Assembly (NCBI GenBank): GCA_024278415.1
Contig: JAJRTI010000790.1
Coordinates: 1-34,267 of the forward strand
Source of the DNA: Planctomycetota bacterium
GTDB taxonomy: Bacteria; Planctomycetota; Brocadiia; JAJRTI01
DNA length: 34,267 nucleotides
Direction: 5' to 3'
The translations under genes were made by a program, and so were the position numbers. The notes under the pieces are model-generated. The model did not search any database and was not told the origin of the DNA. It saw nothing but the letters and a program-made list of their open reading frames with translations. Positions 16,982 to 26,644 of this stretch are shown one piece after another (the stretch's first letter is position 1; every line of letters begins with the position of its first letter).

Positions 16982-17998
16982 CTACTGCCCGATCGGTATC
17001 ACCTGAGTCCACGTCCGGCTCGACTCTCGGAACCCGCCGGGGCCGTCGCCCGTGGCCGCGAAGAGGTGGGTGGGCTGGCCGTTGTGGAACAAGAGCTGCG
17101 GCCGCTCGAGGCACCCTTGCACGGTCTCGGTCCCGTCATCCCACCGCACGCGCCGCGAGTATGCCTTCGGCGGGTCGGACACGCACCAACTCAGGCCGTC
17201 GTCGGACACCGCGTGCACGCCAGCGTGTTTCTCCCCTGTGATGCCCCCGGTCATGTCCTTGGCAAGCATCTCGAAGTGGCCGCCGGCTTGCCACACGTAG
17301 GGATCCTCGACGAAGTTCCCGCCTTCGAGTTGGAATACCGGATCGTCGGCAATGCGCTCGAATGGGCCATCTGGGCCGGCCGTGCGCGTCGCGCCGATGC
17401 GCAGGCCGTCGGGCGTGTTTGAGCGATAGAACATGAGGATGCTGCCGTCGTCGAGCACACAGGCCGCGGGATTGGTCACGACCTTGCTGTCCCACTTGCC
17501 CGGCCGCGGCTTGAGGATCGGTTCGTCGCGGCGGGCCCATGGCCCGAGCGGCGAGGCCGCGGTGGCCAGGCCGATGCGAACCGTCGCGTACGACTCCGTC
17601 GGCTTCGTGCGATCGCCCGCGTGCAACTCTTCCGCGGTGGGCGCAGGGGCGGTGTAGGTCGCGCCGATGTAGAAGAGGAGGTACGTGTCCCGCCACTTGT
17701 GAATCGTCGGGTTGTGCGTCATGCGGCCGTCCCAGTACTGCGCGTCCCGCGCGGGCAGGACGACTTCCTGGAATTCGTACGGCCCCTCCGGCGTGGCCGA
17801 CACCGCGCGCACGACCTCGGAGTAGACGGTGTATCCCTCGAAGAACGGATAGCGCTTGGGCCAGCGCGACGCGAAGAGGTGGTAGAGGCCGTCGTCGCCG
17901 CGGACGCAGGAGCCTCCCCAAACCCAGTAGTCGTCCATGGCGAATCCGCCGTTCACAGGGGCGGGTTGGAGTCGGTCGATGAAGGCGCGAGTGGGCAT
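16982..17998 (-). CDS. Five-bladed beta-propeller glycosidase-like protein (GH43/GH130 type)
   Basis: 338 aa from ATG 17998; a frame reaching back to 18034 would add twelve residues encoded by a small tandem repeat and is less likely. Each blade shows the GH43/GH130 pattern: 'DDYWVWGGSCVRGDDGLYHL', 'THNPTIHKWRDTYLLFYIG', 'VTNPAACVLDDGSILMFYR', 'FVEDPYVWQAGGHFEMLAKD' and 'LERPQLLFHNGQPTHLFAA'. These families hydrolyse or phosphorolyse arabino-, xylo- or manno-configured glycans. No signal peptide is seen, so a cytoplasmic role on imported oligosaccharides is likely. Exact family, catalytic acids and substrate are uncertain. No good Shine-Dalgarno precedes the start; a promoter-like pair lies at 18115-18143. 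Confidence 0.83.
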   Translation of the reverse strand: MPTRAFIDRLQPAPVNGGFAMDDYWVWGGSCVRGDDGLYHLFASRWPKRYPFFEGYTVYSEVVRAVSATPEGPYEFQEVVLPARDAQYWDGRMTHNPTIHKWRDTYLLFYIGATYTAPAPTAEELHAGDRTKPTESYATVRIGLATAASPLGPWARRDEPILKPRPGKWDSKVVTNPAACVLDDGSILMFYRSNTPDGLRIGATRTAGPDGPFERIADDPVFQLEGGNFVEDPYVWQAGGHFEMLAKDMTGGITGEKHAGVHAVSDDGLSWCVSDPPKAYSRRVRWDDGTETVQGCLERPQLLFHNGQPTHLFAATGDGPGGFRESSRTWTQVIPIGQ

Positions 17999-18007
17999 GA
18001 TTGATAG

Positions 18008-18028
18008 GGTTGATGGTTGATGGTTGAT
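18008..18028. repeat. Three tandem GGTTGAT units
   Basis: GGTTGAT repeated three times without interruption, immediately upstream of the GH43-like start (17998). Confidence 0.8.
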
Positions 18029-18114
18029 GGGCATTGCTCGGTTGCAGGCGCCCGGTCTTCACATCTGCAAGCCACCCCCTGTTGGCCCCAGCGGAGTGCT
18101 GTCCTTGCTGCGGC

Positions 18115-18143
18115 ATTGTACGCGCATGCGCTTGCTCGCGCAA
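18115..18143 (-). promoter_or_regulatory. Probable sigma70 promoter for the GH43-like gene
   Basis: Minus strand TTGCGC (18138-18143), 17 bases, TACAAT (18115-18120). Confidence 0.45.
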
Positions 18144-18167
18144 TGGGGCAGGGCATCTTGCCAGGAC

Positions 18168-18197
18168 TTGACGCCAAGCCGAGCGATGGGGTAGACT
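18168..18197 (+). promoter_or_regulatory. Probable sigma70 promoter for the isomerase-like gene
   Basis: TTGACG (18168-18173), 18 bases, TAGACT (18192-18197), 80 bases before the ATG at 18277. Divergent from the promoter at 18115-18143. Confidence 0.5.
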
Positions 18198-18276
18198 CTG
18201 CGCGCGAACGTGGGCTACGGCCCTACGAGCACAGAACAAGCTGTACCCCTCAACCTTTCGGCAAGGAGAGAACATC

Positions 18277-19284
18277 ATGGCCCGACCAGTCACACTGTTT
18301 ACCGGCCAGTGGGCGGACCTGCCGCTCGAAGAGCTGGCTGAGAAGGCCGCGAGTTTTGGCTACGATGGCCTCGAACTCGCCTGCTGGGGCGACCACTTCG
18401 ACGTGAAGGCCGCCCTGGAGGACGACGCCTATTGCAAGGGCCGGCACGAACTGCTCGGCAAGTACGGGCTCAAGGTGTGGTCCATCAGCTCCCACCTCGT
18501 CGGCCAAGCCGTGTGCGACATCATCGACGAGCGGCACAAGGCAATCCTGTCCGAGGAGATCTGGGGCGACGGCGATCCCGCGGGCGTGAACAAGCGCGCG
18601 ATGGAGGAGATGAAGGACACGGCCCGCGCGGCGGCCAAGCTGGGCGTGGAGGTCGTGAACGGCTTTACCGGCTCCTCGATCTGGCACATGGTCTACTCGT
18701 TTCCGCCGGTCGACCCGGCCATGATCGATGCCGGCTTCGATCTGTTTGCGGAGCGCTGGAACGAGATCCTCGACGTGTTCAAGGCCGAGGGCGTCAAGTT
18801 CGCGCTCGAAGTGCACCCCACGGAGATCGCGTTCGACCTCTACTCAGCGGAGCGTGCGGTCGAGGCGCTGGGCGGGCGGCCGGAGTTCGGCTTCAACTTC
18901 GACCCCAGCCACTTGCATTGGCAATTCGTCGATCCGGTCATGTTCATCGACGCGTTCCCGGAGCGCATCTACCACGTGCACATGAAGGACGCGATCACCA
19001 CGCTGGACGGCAAGTCGGGCATTCTCTCGTCGCACCTCAACTTCGGCGACGCGCGCCGGGGCTGGGACTTCCGCTCGCTGGGCCGCGGCGGTGTGAATTT
19101 CGAGGAGATCATTCGCGCGCTCAACCGCGCCAACTACCAAGGCCCCCTCAGCGTCGAGTGGGAGGACAGCGGCATGGACCGCGAGGCCGGAGCGGCCGAG
19201 GCCTGCGACTTCGTCAGGGGTGCGGACTTCGAGCCCAGCACGGTCGCGTTCGACGCCGCGTTCGACAAGGAAGATCAAGCCTAA
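18277..19284 (+). CDS. Sugar phosphate isomerase/epimerase-like TIM barrel (xylose isomerase-like)
   Basis: 335 aa. The ATG follows AAGGAGAG. The protein is an AP-endonuclease-2/xylose isomerase-like TIM barrel: '[20 protein letters not shown]' near the start, then metal-ligand positions in '[13 protein letters not shown]' (Glu), '[11 protein letters not shown]' (Asp, His), 'YHVHMKDA' (His) and 'LSVEWEDSG' (Glu). All are present, so an active divalent-metal isomerase or epimerase of a ketose or inosose is likely; IolE/IolH-like activity is one possibility. An amidohydrolase follows on the same strand after a hairpin. Probably cytoplasmic. The substrate is not readable from sequence. Confidence 0.9.
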   Translation: MARPVTLFTGQWADLPLEELAEKAASFGYDGLELACWGDHFDVKAALEDDAYCKGRHELLGKYGLKVWSISSHLVGQAVCDIIDERHKAILSEEIWGDGDPAGVNKRAMEEMKDTARAAAKLGVEVVNGFTGSSIWHMVYSFPPVDPAMIDAGFDLFAERWNEILDVFKAEGVKFALEVHPTEIAFDLYSAERAVEALGGRPEFGFNFDPSHLHWQFVDPVMFIDAFPERIYHVHMKDAITTLDGKSGILSSHLNFGDARRGWDFRSLGRGGVNFEEIIRALNRANYQGPLSVEWEDSGMDREAGAAEACDFVRGADFEPSTVAFDAAFDKEDQA

Positions 19285-19320
19285 CCGGCTTTGCTTCCCA
19301 ATTCAGCTATTGCCCCTGCC

Positions 19321-19351
19321 CGGCCCCGAGCGACGTTGCCGCCCGGGGCCG
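19321..19351 (+). terminator. Hairpin between isomerase and amidohydrolase genes
   Basis: CGGCCCCG (19321-19328) pairs with CGGGGCCG (19344-19351), followed by TTTCCTT. It could be a weak terminator or an intercistronic processing or stability element. Confidence 0.45.
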
Positions 19352-19380
19352 TTTCCTTACACATCCGGAAACTGCCCCCC

Positions 19381-20391
19381 ATGATCGAACGCCACCTCAC
19401 GCCATCCGACCTCGCCGGCAAGGTGATCGACGCCCATGCGCACGTGGGCGTGGGGTTGCAGCACTACGTCAACGCGGCTTACCCGTACTGCCAGAGCCTT
19501 GAGGGGCTCTACTACAAGCAGCGAGCGGGCGGGGTCGACGCAAACGTGGTGTTCCCGTTTTCGGCGGACTTGCACTTCGACATGGGGCACTTGAAGGAAG
19601 GCCGTTGTGTGCCGGCCGAGGAGCCGTTTTCGCGCGTGCCGTACGAGGCGGAGAACCGCCTGCTGTCCCGCGAGGTGTTTGGCTACTGCCCCGAGCTGGT
19701 TGAGCGATTCTTGCCATTCGTGTGCGCGGACCCTGAGCGCGAGGTGGACGCGCAAGTCCACGTCATCGAATCAATCGCGGCTGAGCACCCCGTCTACGGG
19801 ATCAAGATCGTGCCGGTGTCCGTGCAATCTCCGCTGGCCGCGCTGCACGACGCCGGCCGGCCGCTGCTCGACTTGGCTGAGGCGATGGACATGCCGCTGC
19901 TTTTCCACGTGACCGCGCACAAAGAGGAGGCCTGGTCGCGGCCGGAGGTTGCGCTCGACTTGGCCGAGCAGCACCCGCGTTTGCGGTTCTGCCTCGCGCA
20001 CTGCATCGGCTTCCTGCGCGGCCTGCTGGAGCGCGCGGACGCGTTGCCCAATGTGTGGGTCGATACGTCTGCGATGAAGATCCAGGTGGAACTCGTGGAC
20101 CAGGGCAGCGAGATCATGGCCGGCCCGGACGAGCGCTTCGGCTCGGACTACTCAGACCACAGGCGCGTGATGCAGGATCTGCTCGACGCGTTCCCCGACA
20201 CGATCATTTGGGGCACGGACTCGCCGGCGTACTCGTACATTTGCAGCCGTGCGCAGGGAGACGGCGTAGTCGAGTTCCGGCTCAAGGGCACGTACGAGGA
20301 CGAGGTGGCAGGACTGAACGCGCTGGGCGCAGACGCGCGGCTGAGGGCGTGTTCGACAAACACGCTGGCGTTCCTCTTTGGCGGAAGATAG
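19381..20391 (+). CDS. Amidohydrolase-2 family metal-dependent hydrolase
   Basis: 336 aa from ATG 19381; upstream in-frame sequence is not conserved-looking. The TIM-barrel amidohydrolase signatures are all there: 'VIDAHAHVG' (HxH, beta1), 'YGIKIVPVS', 'PLLFHVTAHKEE' (His), 'LRFCLAHCIGFL' (His) and 'IIWGTDSPAYS' (Asp). PF04909 members hydrolyse lactones or C-N bonds or decarboxylate. Next to a sugar isomerase a lactonase role is plausible, but this is inference. It may share a transcript with the isomerase-like gene across the hairpin at 19321-19351. Its stop is 24 bases from the convergent tex stop. Confidence 0.88.
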   Translation: MIERHLTPSDLAGKVIDAHAHVGVGLQHYVNAAYPYCQSLEGLYYKQRAGGVDANVVFPFSADLHFDMGHLKEGRCVPAEEPFSRVPYEAENRLLSREVFGYCPELVERFLPFVCADPEREVDAQVHVIESIAAEHPVYGIKIVPVSVQSPLAALHDAGRPLLDLAEAMDMPLLFHVTAHKEEAWSRPEVALDLAEQHPRLRFCLAHCIGFLRGLLERADALPNVWVDTSAMKIQVELVDQGSEIMAGPDERFGSDYSDHRRVMQDLLDAFPDTIIWGTDSPAYSYICSRAQGDGVVEFRLKGTYEDEVAGLNALGADARLRACSTNTLAFLFGGR

Positions 20392-20415
20392 GAGGACGCC
20401 CTGCACCCGCCATGC

Positions 20416-22860
20416 TCACGACTCCCCGTCGCCCTCGGCACCGCCCTTCACGTCGCGGTTCTTGAAGAAGTCGACGAAGGGATTGTTGAAGGGCTTGCTG
20501 CGGTCGCGTGTGGAGAAGTTCTTTGGGGCCTTGGCCTGCCGGCCTGAGCGCGGGGGCCGGCCGCGTCTGTCGTCCCGTCGCTCGCCTCGCTTCTCGCCCC
20601 GAGACGGCCTGGGGCCGCGAGGCTGGCTCGCCCGGCCTTCGTTTGGCTTGGGCTGGCCGGGCTCGGCGCTTGGCGTCCGTTCGCGCCTGCGGCCGCCGCC
20701 CTTGGGTTCCTGGCTGCTGCGCAAGCTCAGCGAGACGCGCCTGCGCTCCTCGTCAATCTCGAGCACGGTGACCATGACGCGCTGGTGCACCTTGATCACT
20801 TCCGCCGGGCGTTTCACATACCCGTCGGAGAGTTGGCTCACGTGAAGGAGGCCATCGTGGTGGACGCCGATGTCCACGAATGCGCCGAAGTCGGTCACGT
20901 TCGTCACGATCCCTGGCAGCTTCATGCCCGGCTTGAGGTCACTGATCTGGGTCACCCCCTCGGCGAAAGAGAACGGCTCGAACTTGCTGCGCGGGTCGCG
21001 GCCAGGCTTGGCCAATTCTTCCATGATGTCCGTTAGCGTAGGCAGCCCCACGCTATCGGTCACGTATTGGTCGATGTTGACTTGCTGCCGAAGGTCTTCC
21101 TTCTGCATCAGATCCGCGACGGTGCAACCGAGGTCGCGGGCCATCTGTTCGACGATGGCATAGCTCTCTGGGTGCACGGCCGACGCGTCGAGGGGGTTTT
21201 CGCCGTTGCGGATGCGCAGGAAGCCGCCGGCTTGCTCGAAGGTTTTGGGGCCCATGCCGGGCACTTCGAGCAAGGCCTGCCGCGCCGTGAATGCGCCGTG
21301 GGTGTCGCGGTGCTCGACAATGCTCCCAGCGAGCTTGGGGCCCAGCCCCGAGACATAGCTGAGCAGTTGCTTGCTCGCGGTGTTCGCCTCGACGCCAACA
21401 CGGTTCACGCAACTCACGACCACGTCGTCGAGGCCCTGCTTGAGCAACTTCTGGTCCACGTCGTGCTGGTATTGGCCCACGCCGATGGACTTGGGGTCGA
21501 TCTTCACGAGTTCCGCCAAGGGGTCCATAAGCCGGCGGCCGATGGACACGGCGCCGCGAACCGTGACGTCTTGGTCGGGGAACTCTTCCCGCGCAACCTT
21601 GGACGCGGAGTAGACCGAGGCGCCGCTTTCATTGACCATCTCGATGAGGAGTTCCCTGGCGAAATCGATGCTGCGGCAGAACGACAGCGCCTCGCGGCCG
21701 CCGGTGCCGTTGCCGATTGCGATGGCCTCGATGTGGTGTTGCTCGACAAGCGTCTTGAGCGTCGCGGCCGCGCCCTCCACGTCGTTCTTGGGTTCGAGGG
21801 GATAGATCACGGCGTTGTGCAGGAGCTTTCCCTGCTTGTCCATGCACACCACCTTGCAGCCGGTGCGAAGGCCTGGATCGACGGCGAGCACGGCCTTTTC
21901 GCCGAGCGGCGACGTCATGAGCAACTCGCGGAAGTTCTCGGCGAACACGCGCACCGCGTCTTGATCCGCGCGCTTCTTGGCTTCGAGGCGGATCTCGGTC
22001 TCCAGGGACAACGACATGAGGCGCTTGTACCCGTCGACCACGGCCTCGCGCACGTGCGCGGAGGCGGCGCCGTCTCCCTTGACGAAGCGCCGGGTGAGCA
22101 TGCCCACGGCCTCGGTCTCATCGGGCTGTATGCTGAAGGTGAGCACGCCCTCCTCTGCCCCGCGGCGCACGGCCAAGATGCGGTGCGACGGCGCCTTGGC
22201 GATCGGCTCGCTCCAGTCGAAGTAGTCACGGAACTTGGAGCCTTTCTGCTCCTGGCCCGCGACCACCTTGCATTTCATCAGGGCCTTCTCGGCGAACAGT
22301 GTGCGCAGCTCCGCACGAGCCGCGGCGTCCTCATTAACCCACTCGGCGATGATGTCCCTTGCGCCGGCGAGAGCCTCCTCGGCTGATGCGACCTCCTTCT
22401 CTGCGTCGACAAACTTCGCCGCCTCCGCCACGGGGTCCGTGTCGCCTTGCTCGAAGATAAGCGCCGCGAGCGGTTCGAGGCCCCTCTCCTTGGCGATCGT
22501 CGCGCGTGTGCGGCGTTTGGGGCGATACGGGAGGTAGATGTCCTCCAGCACGGCCATGGTTTCAGCGGCCAAGACCTTCGCCTTGAGTTCGTCGGTGAGT
22601 TGCCCTTGCTCTTCGAGCGACTTGAGTATGGCCTCCCGGCGCTTGTCCAGCGCCCGCAATTGTTCGACCCGATCGCGGATGGCGATGATGGCGACTTCAT
22701 CAAGGCCCCCTGTCGCTTCTTTGCGGTATCGTGCGATGAAGGGCACCGTGGCCGCGTCGTCGAGGAGAGCCACGGTGGCCTGGACTTGGTCGGCCCTGAT
22801 GTTGAGTTCGCCGGCGATCTTTGCGGTATAGTCCACCGCGGGCGTCTGCGTGTCGGTCAT
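20416..22860 (-). CDS. tex: Tex family S1 RNA-binding transcription accessory protein
   Basis: 814 aa, slightly long for Tex because of its tail. Order: helical Tex N-terminus ('VPFIARYRKEATGGLDE', residues 38-54), YqgF/RNaseH-like domain about 320-450 ('KAVLAVDPGLRTGCKVVCMD'), helix-hairpin-helix repeats about 490-565 ('YVSGLGPKLAGSIVEHRDTH', 'LLEVPGMGPKTFEQAGGF'), and S1 domain about 640-712 ('GIVTNVTDFGAFVDIGVHHD'). After S1 there is a 100-residue Arg/Gly/Pro-rich disordered tail ('RPSRGEKRGERRDDRRGRPP') that should add RNA binding. Tex proteins bind nucleic acid and act with the transcription machinery; the exact role is unsettled. Divergent from the S41 gene with a good promoter between. 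The gene is intact, unlike its neighbour. Confidence 0.96.
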   Translation of the reverse strand: MTDTQTPAVDYTAKIAGELNIRADQVQATVALLDDAATVPFIARYRKEATGGLDEVAIIAIRDRVEQLRALDKRREAILKSLEEQGQLTDELKAKVLAAETMAVLEDIYLPYRPKRRTRATIAKERGLEPLAALIFEQGDTDPVAEAAKFVDAEKEVASAEEALAGARDIIAEWVNEDAAARAELRTLFAEKALMKCKVVAGQEQKGSKFRDYFDWSEPIAKAPSHRILAVRRGAEEGVLTFSIQPDETEAVGMLTRRFVKGDGAASAHVREAVVDGYKRLMSLSLETEIRLEAKKRADQDAVRVFAENFRELLMTSPLGEKAVLAVDPGLRTGCKVVCMDKQGKLLHNAVIYPLEPKNDVEGAAATLKTLVEQHHIEAIAIGNGTGGREALSFCRSIDFARELLIEMVNESGASVYSASKVAREEFPDQDVTVRGAVSIGRRLMDPLAELVKIDPKSIGVGQYQHDVDQKLLKQGLDDVVVSCVNRVGVEANTASKQLLSYVSGLGPKLAGSIVEHRDTHGAFTARQALLEVPGMGPKTFEQAGGFLRIRNGENPLDASAVHPESYAIVEQMARDLGCTVADLMQKEDLRQQVNIDQYVTDSVGLPTLTDIMEELAKPGRDPRSKFEPFSFAEGVTQISDLKPGMKLPGIVTNVTDFGAFVDIGVHHDGLLHVSQLSDGYVKRPAEVIKVHQRVMVTVLEIDEERRRVSLSLRSSQEPKGGGRRRERTPSAEPGQPKPNEGRASQPRGPRPSRGEKRGERRDDRRGRPPRSGRQAKAPKNFSTRDRSKPFNNPFVDFFKNRDVKGGAEGDGES

Positions 22861-22915
22861 GCGTTTAGCGTGTTCCTTTTGCGTGCTGCTCGATGGCGAG
22901 GCGGGAAAGAGCCAG

Positions 22916-22944
22916 ATTATAGTGGCAGCAGCCGCGGTTGTCGA
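22916..22944 (-). promoter_or_regulatory. Sigma70 promoter for tex
   Basis: Minus strand TCGACA (22939-22944), 17 bases, perfect TATAAT (22916-22921), about 55 bases upstream of the ATG at 22860. Confidence 0.55.
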
Positions 22945-22975
22945 GCGTGACGCGCGCCTGACGAGCCCCGGGGGT

Positions 22976-23004
22976 TTGCCGACGCGGCGCGCGATTCCTA
23001 TAAT
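22976..23004 (+). promoter_or_regulatory. Sigma70 promoter for S41 gene
   Basis: TTGCCG (22976-22981), 17 bases, perfect TATAAT (22999-23004), about 84 bases before the ATG at 23088. It forms a divergent pair with the tex promoter. Confidence 0.5.
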
Positions 23005-23087
23005 TGGATGCAGGTCGCAGCCGGGTCACGTGGCTCACAGCCGCTCGGCTCACCCTGTTCGGGCGCTCCTTCTCGCGCGGGATAATC

Positions 23088-25289
23088 ATGCTCAGCAACA
23101 CGAGACGCGGTCTTCGCTCTGGCCTTCTGGCTTTGATGTGGCTGTGCGCCGCGGCATGGGCCGCGGATGTATCCGGTCCGCGGAGCTACGCGGTGTTGCC
23201 GTTCCCCGTGCGGAATGCAGACCCGAGTTTGGCTGCGGAGTTTTCCCAGCGCCTGTCGGCCGACCTGGTGGCCGCGAGCAAAGCGCGGGTGATGGCGGTG
23301 GATGCTGTCGAGGCGAGGCTGGCGGCGCAAGGCGTGCCGCTCCAAAAGCGCGCGTCGAGCGACCTGGAGGAGTGCCTTCGCCGCGGCAAGGCGCTAGGCG
23401 TGGACGCGGTGGTGTGTGGCGGGATCTGGGGCCGCGAGGGGCGCCACGTGCTGACGTTGCGCGCGGTGGAGCTGAGCGACGGGCTCATTCATGCGGAGAT
23501 CACGCTCATCGCCAAAACGCCGGCCGACTTGCTTGGCAAGACGGCGTTGATGGCGAAGGCCATCGTCACGAGGGAGCAGCCGACTTCGGATGAGGCGAGC
23601 GATGAGGACAACGCACAGTCTCCCGAGGATCTGCTGGCGAAAGCCAAGAAGTACCAAACCGATCGCGAATGGGGCAAGGCGCTCATGGCCTACCGCAAGG
23701 TGCGCCTCACTTCCCTCGCCGACGAAGACCTCGACCGGCGCATCGACGCGTGCTACGCACGTTTGGCGTTGGATGTGCGCTGCCGAAACAAGGACTTCGT
23801 GCGCACGGCGAAATCGCTGACCGACGCGACCGGCGAGCACCTGCTCACGTCGATCCTCAGGCGCGTGAAACAGTTCTACGTGACGCGCCAGAACGCGGCC
23901 CACGTGGCCCAGTTCATTGCCAAGCAGATCCGCATGCTGGCGGAGAGCGTGGACGCTCGGAAGCGTTACAAGGCGTTGGGCGACGCGAGCGAACGGGAGA
24001 AGCTGCTGGCCGCGGTCAACGAGTTCGAGCGGACCGGGTTCCCGCCGGACAAGTTGGAAGTGAAGACGCTGGTGGCCGCGTTCGAGGACCGATTGGTGGC
24101 TGGCCATGGGACGGACTTGCCGAACGGCGTGCTCCAGCTCGAGGCCATCCAGGGCGTGTTGGCGTCGTTGGACAAGTACTCGCTCTACCTGCCCATCGAG
24201 CGGCTTCAGGACTTGGAGATCCAGACTTCCGGCCACTTCTTCGGCATCGGCGCGGAGGTGGGCATGCGCGGGCGCCTGATGACGATTATCACTCCGCTGC
24301 TCAAGAGCCCGGCGCTCAAAGCGGGCCTGTTGCCTGGCGACCGCGTGGTGCTCATCGACGGCAAGTGGGGGCCGCCGGAGATCACGCTCGACCAGGCCGT
24401 TGCCCAACTGCGCGGCCCGTACGGCAAACCCGTGGAGATGCACGTGGTGACCGAGAGGGCGATGTTCCCTGTCAAGCACCGGGTGGTGCGCGGGGCGATT
24501 GCCGTGGCAAGTGTGCAGGATCCCAAGATACTGGACGGGCGCCGCGGCATTGGATACGTCAGGCTCCTGTCGTTTCGCCGCGATACGGCCAAGGACTTCG
24601 ACGCCTCGATTCGGGCATTGCAATCGCAAGGCATGCGCGCGATGGTCATTGACCTGCGCGGCAATGGTGGCGGGCTGCTGGATGCCGCGGTGAAGGTGTC
24701 GGACCTGTTGGTTTCGGAAGGGACCATCGTATCGACCCGAGGGCGCATCCCTTCATCGACACGCAAGTATACCGCCTCAGCGTAAGGGCCATGGACGCAT
24801 CGCCCGGTGGCGGTTTTGGTCGATGGCCACAGCGCGAGCGCGTCGGAGATCGTGGCGAGCGTCGTGCGCGATCACAAGCGCGGGCCGCTCGTGGGCACGC
24901 GCACGGTGGGCAAGGGGTCCGTGCAGGCCATGTTCCGGCTCAAGGGCCGTTTTGGGCTGAAGACCCTCGCCGGGACGAACCTGACCATCGCGCGCTACTA
25001 CCCTCCGAGCGGCGTGAGCTTCGACGGCAAGGGGCTCGTGCCGAACATCGTGGTGGACCTGAAGCCGACAGCCCGGCGCAAGGTCGCGGCGCGCCGGTAT
25101 CGCCGCTGGCTCCTGCACAACGTGCCGCACTTCCAGAGCCGGCTGTCGTACTGGCGCGAACAAGGCGAGGAACAAAAGGCCGCGTCCGATATCGAGATCG
25201 ACACGCAATTGGCCATGGCCGTGGACGCGCTGGGCCGCGCGCTGGAGACGGGCCGTTGGCTGGCTGGGGAGGCGCGGCGAGTGCGATGA
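23088..25289 (+). CDS. S41 (CtpA-type) protease with N-terminal TolB-like domain, interrupted by in-frame TAA at 24783-24785
   Basis: 734 codons in one frame. The start at 23088 follows the promoter and gives a signal peptide ('LRSGLLALMWLCAAAWA'). Residues about 34-145 resemble a FlgO/TolB-N/CsgG-like alpha/beta domain ('SYAVLPFPVRN', 'GKALGVDAVVCGGIWG'). A helical linker follows, then PDZ about 380-465 ('LLPGDRVVLIDG'), then the S41 core ('MVIDLRGNGGGLLDAAVKVS'). TAA replaces codon 566, in the segment between 'YTASA' and 'GPWTHRPVAVLVDG'. The same frame continues with catalytic Ser584 in 'GHSASASE' and Lys609 in 'VGTRTVGKG', spaced 25 residues as in Prc. A protein ending at the TAA would have no active site. 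The last codon overlaps the next start (ATGA). Natural role: processing or degrading envelope proteins. Confidence 0.85.
24783..24785 (+). other. In-frame TAA inside S41 protease gene
   Basis: Codon 566 (TAA) lies between the PDZ/substrate-binding part and the catalytic Ser/Lys. Family resemblance is continuous on both sides with no length change. One C-to-T (CAA) or G-to-T (GAA) change would explain it. Confidence 0.85.
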
Positions 25290-26644
25290 AGCGACACTGG
25301 AGAGGCTACATGCTGGCGGCCTGGGCGATCGTGGTCGCGGCGAACCACGGACTTGGGCTGCTTCACCGGCCGGACAACATGAGCCAGCTCCTGGCGCCTG
25401 TAGACAACGCGGCACGCGGCGCCGCGTCCATGACCGGCAAGGTGGTGCCCTTCTCGCTGCTCGCGTCCTGGCGCTACGATCCGAGCAAGAGCGAATCCCC
25501 GCCGCCGGCAGCCGTGGGCGACTTGCACGGGAAGACCGTGGTCCTTGAGGGCTTCATGCTGCCCTTTGAGCACACGCCGCTAGTGCGGAGGTTCTTCTTG
25601 ACCGGCGCCCTCCCACGCGATGCCGAATCTTCGCTGCCGCCGAACGTCGTCGTTCACGTCAGATTCTAAGAGCCCGTGAAATGGTACCGCGGTCGGCGCG
25701 TGGTCGTGCAAGGGAAGTTGCTCCTTGACGCCAACCCGGACAAGGGTTTCTTGTACCAGCTCGATGGCGAGCGGATCGATCTGGCTGAGAAGCCAGAGCC
25801 TGACGACTGGCGCCCTCCGAAAACCACGGCAGGGGCACGCGTCGAGGCCTTCAACTTCGACTGGCTTAGGGGGCTCTCCTTGGCCAAGGGCAAGCGAAGG
25901 ATCCCCGAGAAGCTTCTCAGGCTGGAGAATCGGGTCGTCGTTGTTCGGGGCCACGTGGCCGCGCAGGACGAGGGCCCGCCTCGGACTTTGCTGCTGACGC
26001 GGGAGCACGAGGGCAAGTGCGCGCACTCGGCGGATATTCGGAACGTGGACAAGAGCCTGCCCGTGCATCTGAGGCCCGGCGCGACGGCTCCTGAGAATCT
26101 GACGGGCACGGTGGTGCTGAGCGGCTGGTTTGTGCCCAACAAGGACACGGCCTCGTGGGACCGACACGAGCCCGTGGCGATAAAGCGCGCGATATTCGGC
26201 GATGTCAGAGGCGAGCCCCTTGGCCCCATTGTGCCTGTGTGGGCCGAGGCCGCAGCGGGCGTGCTAGCGTTGCTGGTGCTTGTGTGGCCCATATGGGCCC
26301 GGCGGCGGTGGAAGGCCGCATTCGCGGCTGGAGATATGTTCGCCCAAGAGGCGGCATTTGTGGAGATCGTGAGGTGGCTGCGCCGCGGTCCGCGCGTGGC
26401 GAAGGTCGGGGACTTGCTCGGCGCACCCGTCGTGAAAGTGCCCGCAGAAGCCGCGGGACTGGCTGGAGCGGATGAGGTCTGGCTGTACGCATTCGACCGG
26501 TCGAGCCAAGGCCCCTTCCTGGCGCCAATCGAAGAACCGCCACAGGCTGAGCAGTTGGGCGAAGCTGAACCTGGGATGTGCGGCGCCTTGATTGGCGTGC
26601 AACGTGGCCGGGTCGCGAGCGTGAGGGCTTGGGGAGTCGAATAG
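25286..26644 (+). CDS. DUF3299-like membrane protein, interrupted by in-frame TAA at 25667-25669
   Basis: 453 codons in one frame. The ATG at 25286 overlaps the S41 stop (ATGA), implying translational coupling. Residues about 8-25 are a membrane segment ('MLAAWAIVVAANHGLGLL') and about 313-335 a second ('AEAAAGVLALLVLVWPIWA'), leaving a long extracytoplasmic middle. Residues about 85-150 resemble DUF3299 ('LHGKTVVLEGFMLPFE', 'LPPNVVVHV', 'RRVVVQGKLLL'), although the usual Cys is absent. TAA at codon 128 falls within that domain, between 'VHVRF' and 'EPVKWYRGRR', and the frame carries on without loss of similarity. A second OB-like copy may lie at about 205-290 ('RVVVVRGHVAAQ', 'GTVVLSGWFVP'). 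Function unknown; coupling to a periplasmic protease suggests a partner or substrate-handling role. Confidence 0.75.
25667..25669 (+). other. In-frame TAA inside DUF3299-like gene
   Basis: Codon 128 is TAA, flanked by TTC and GAG codons. The next ATG in frame is only 4 codons later (25679), so reinitiation could make a C-terminal fragment, but no Shine-Dalgarno is evident. Confidence 0.85.

Noticed and set aside
21067..22386. Open frame of 439 codons antisense to tex
   Set aside because: Tex is unambiguous on the minus strand; the antisense frame has no domain signature.
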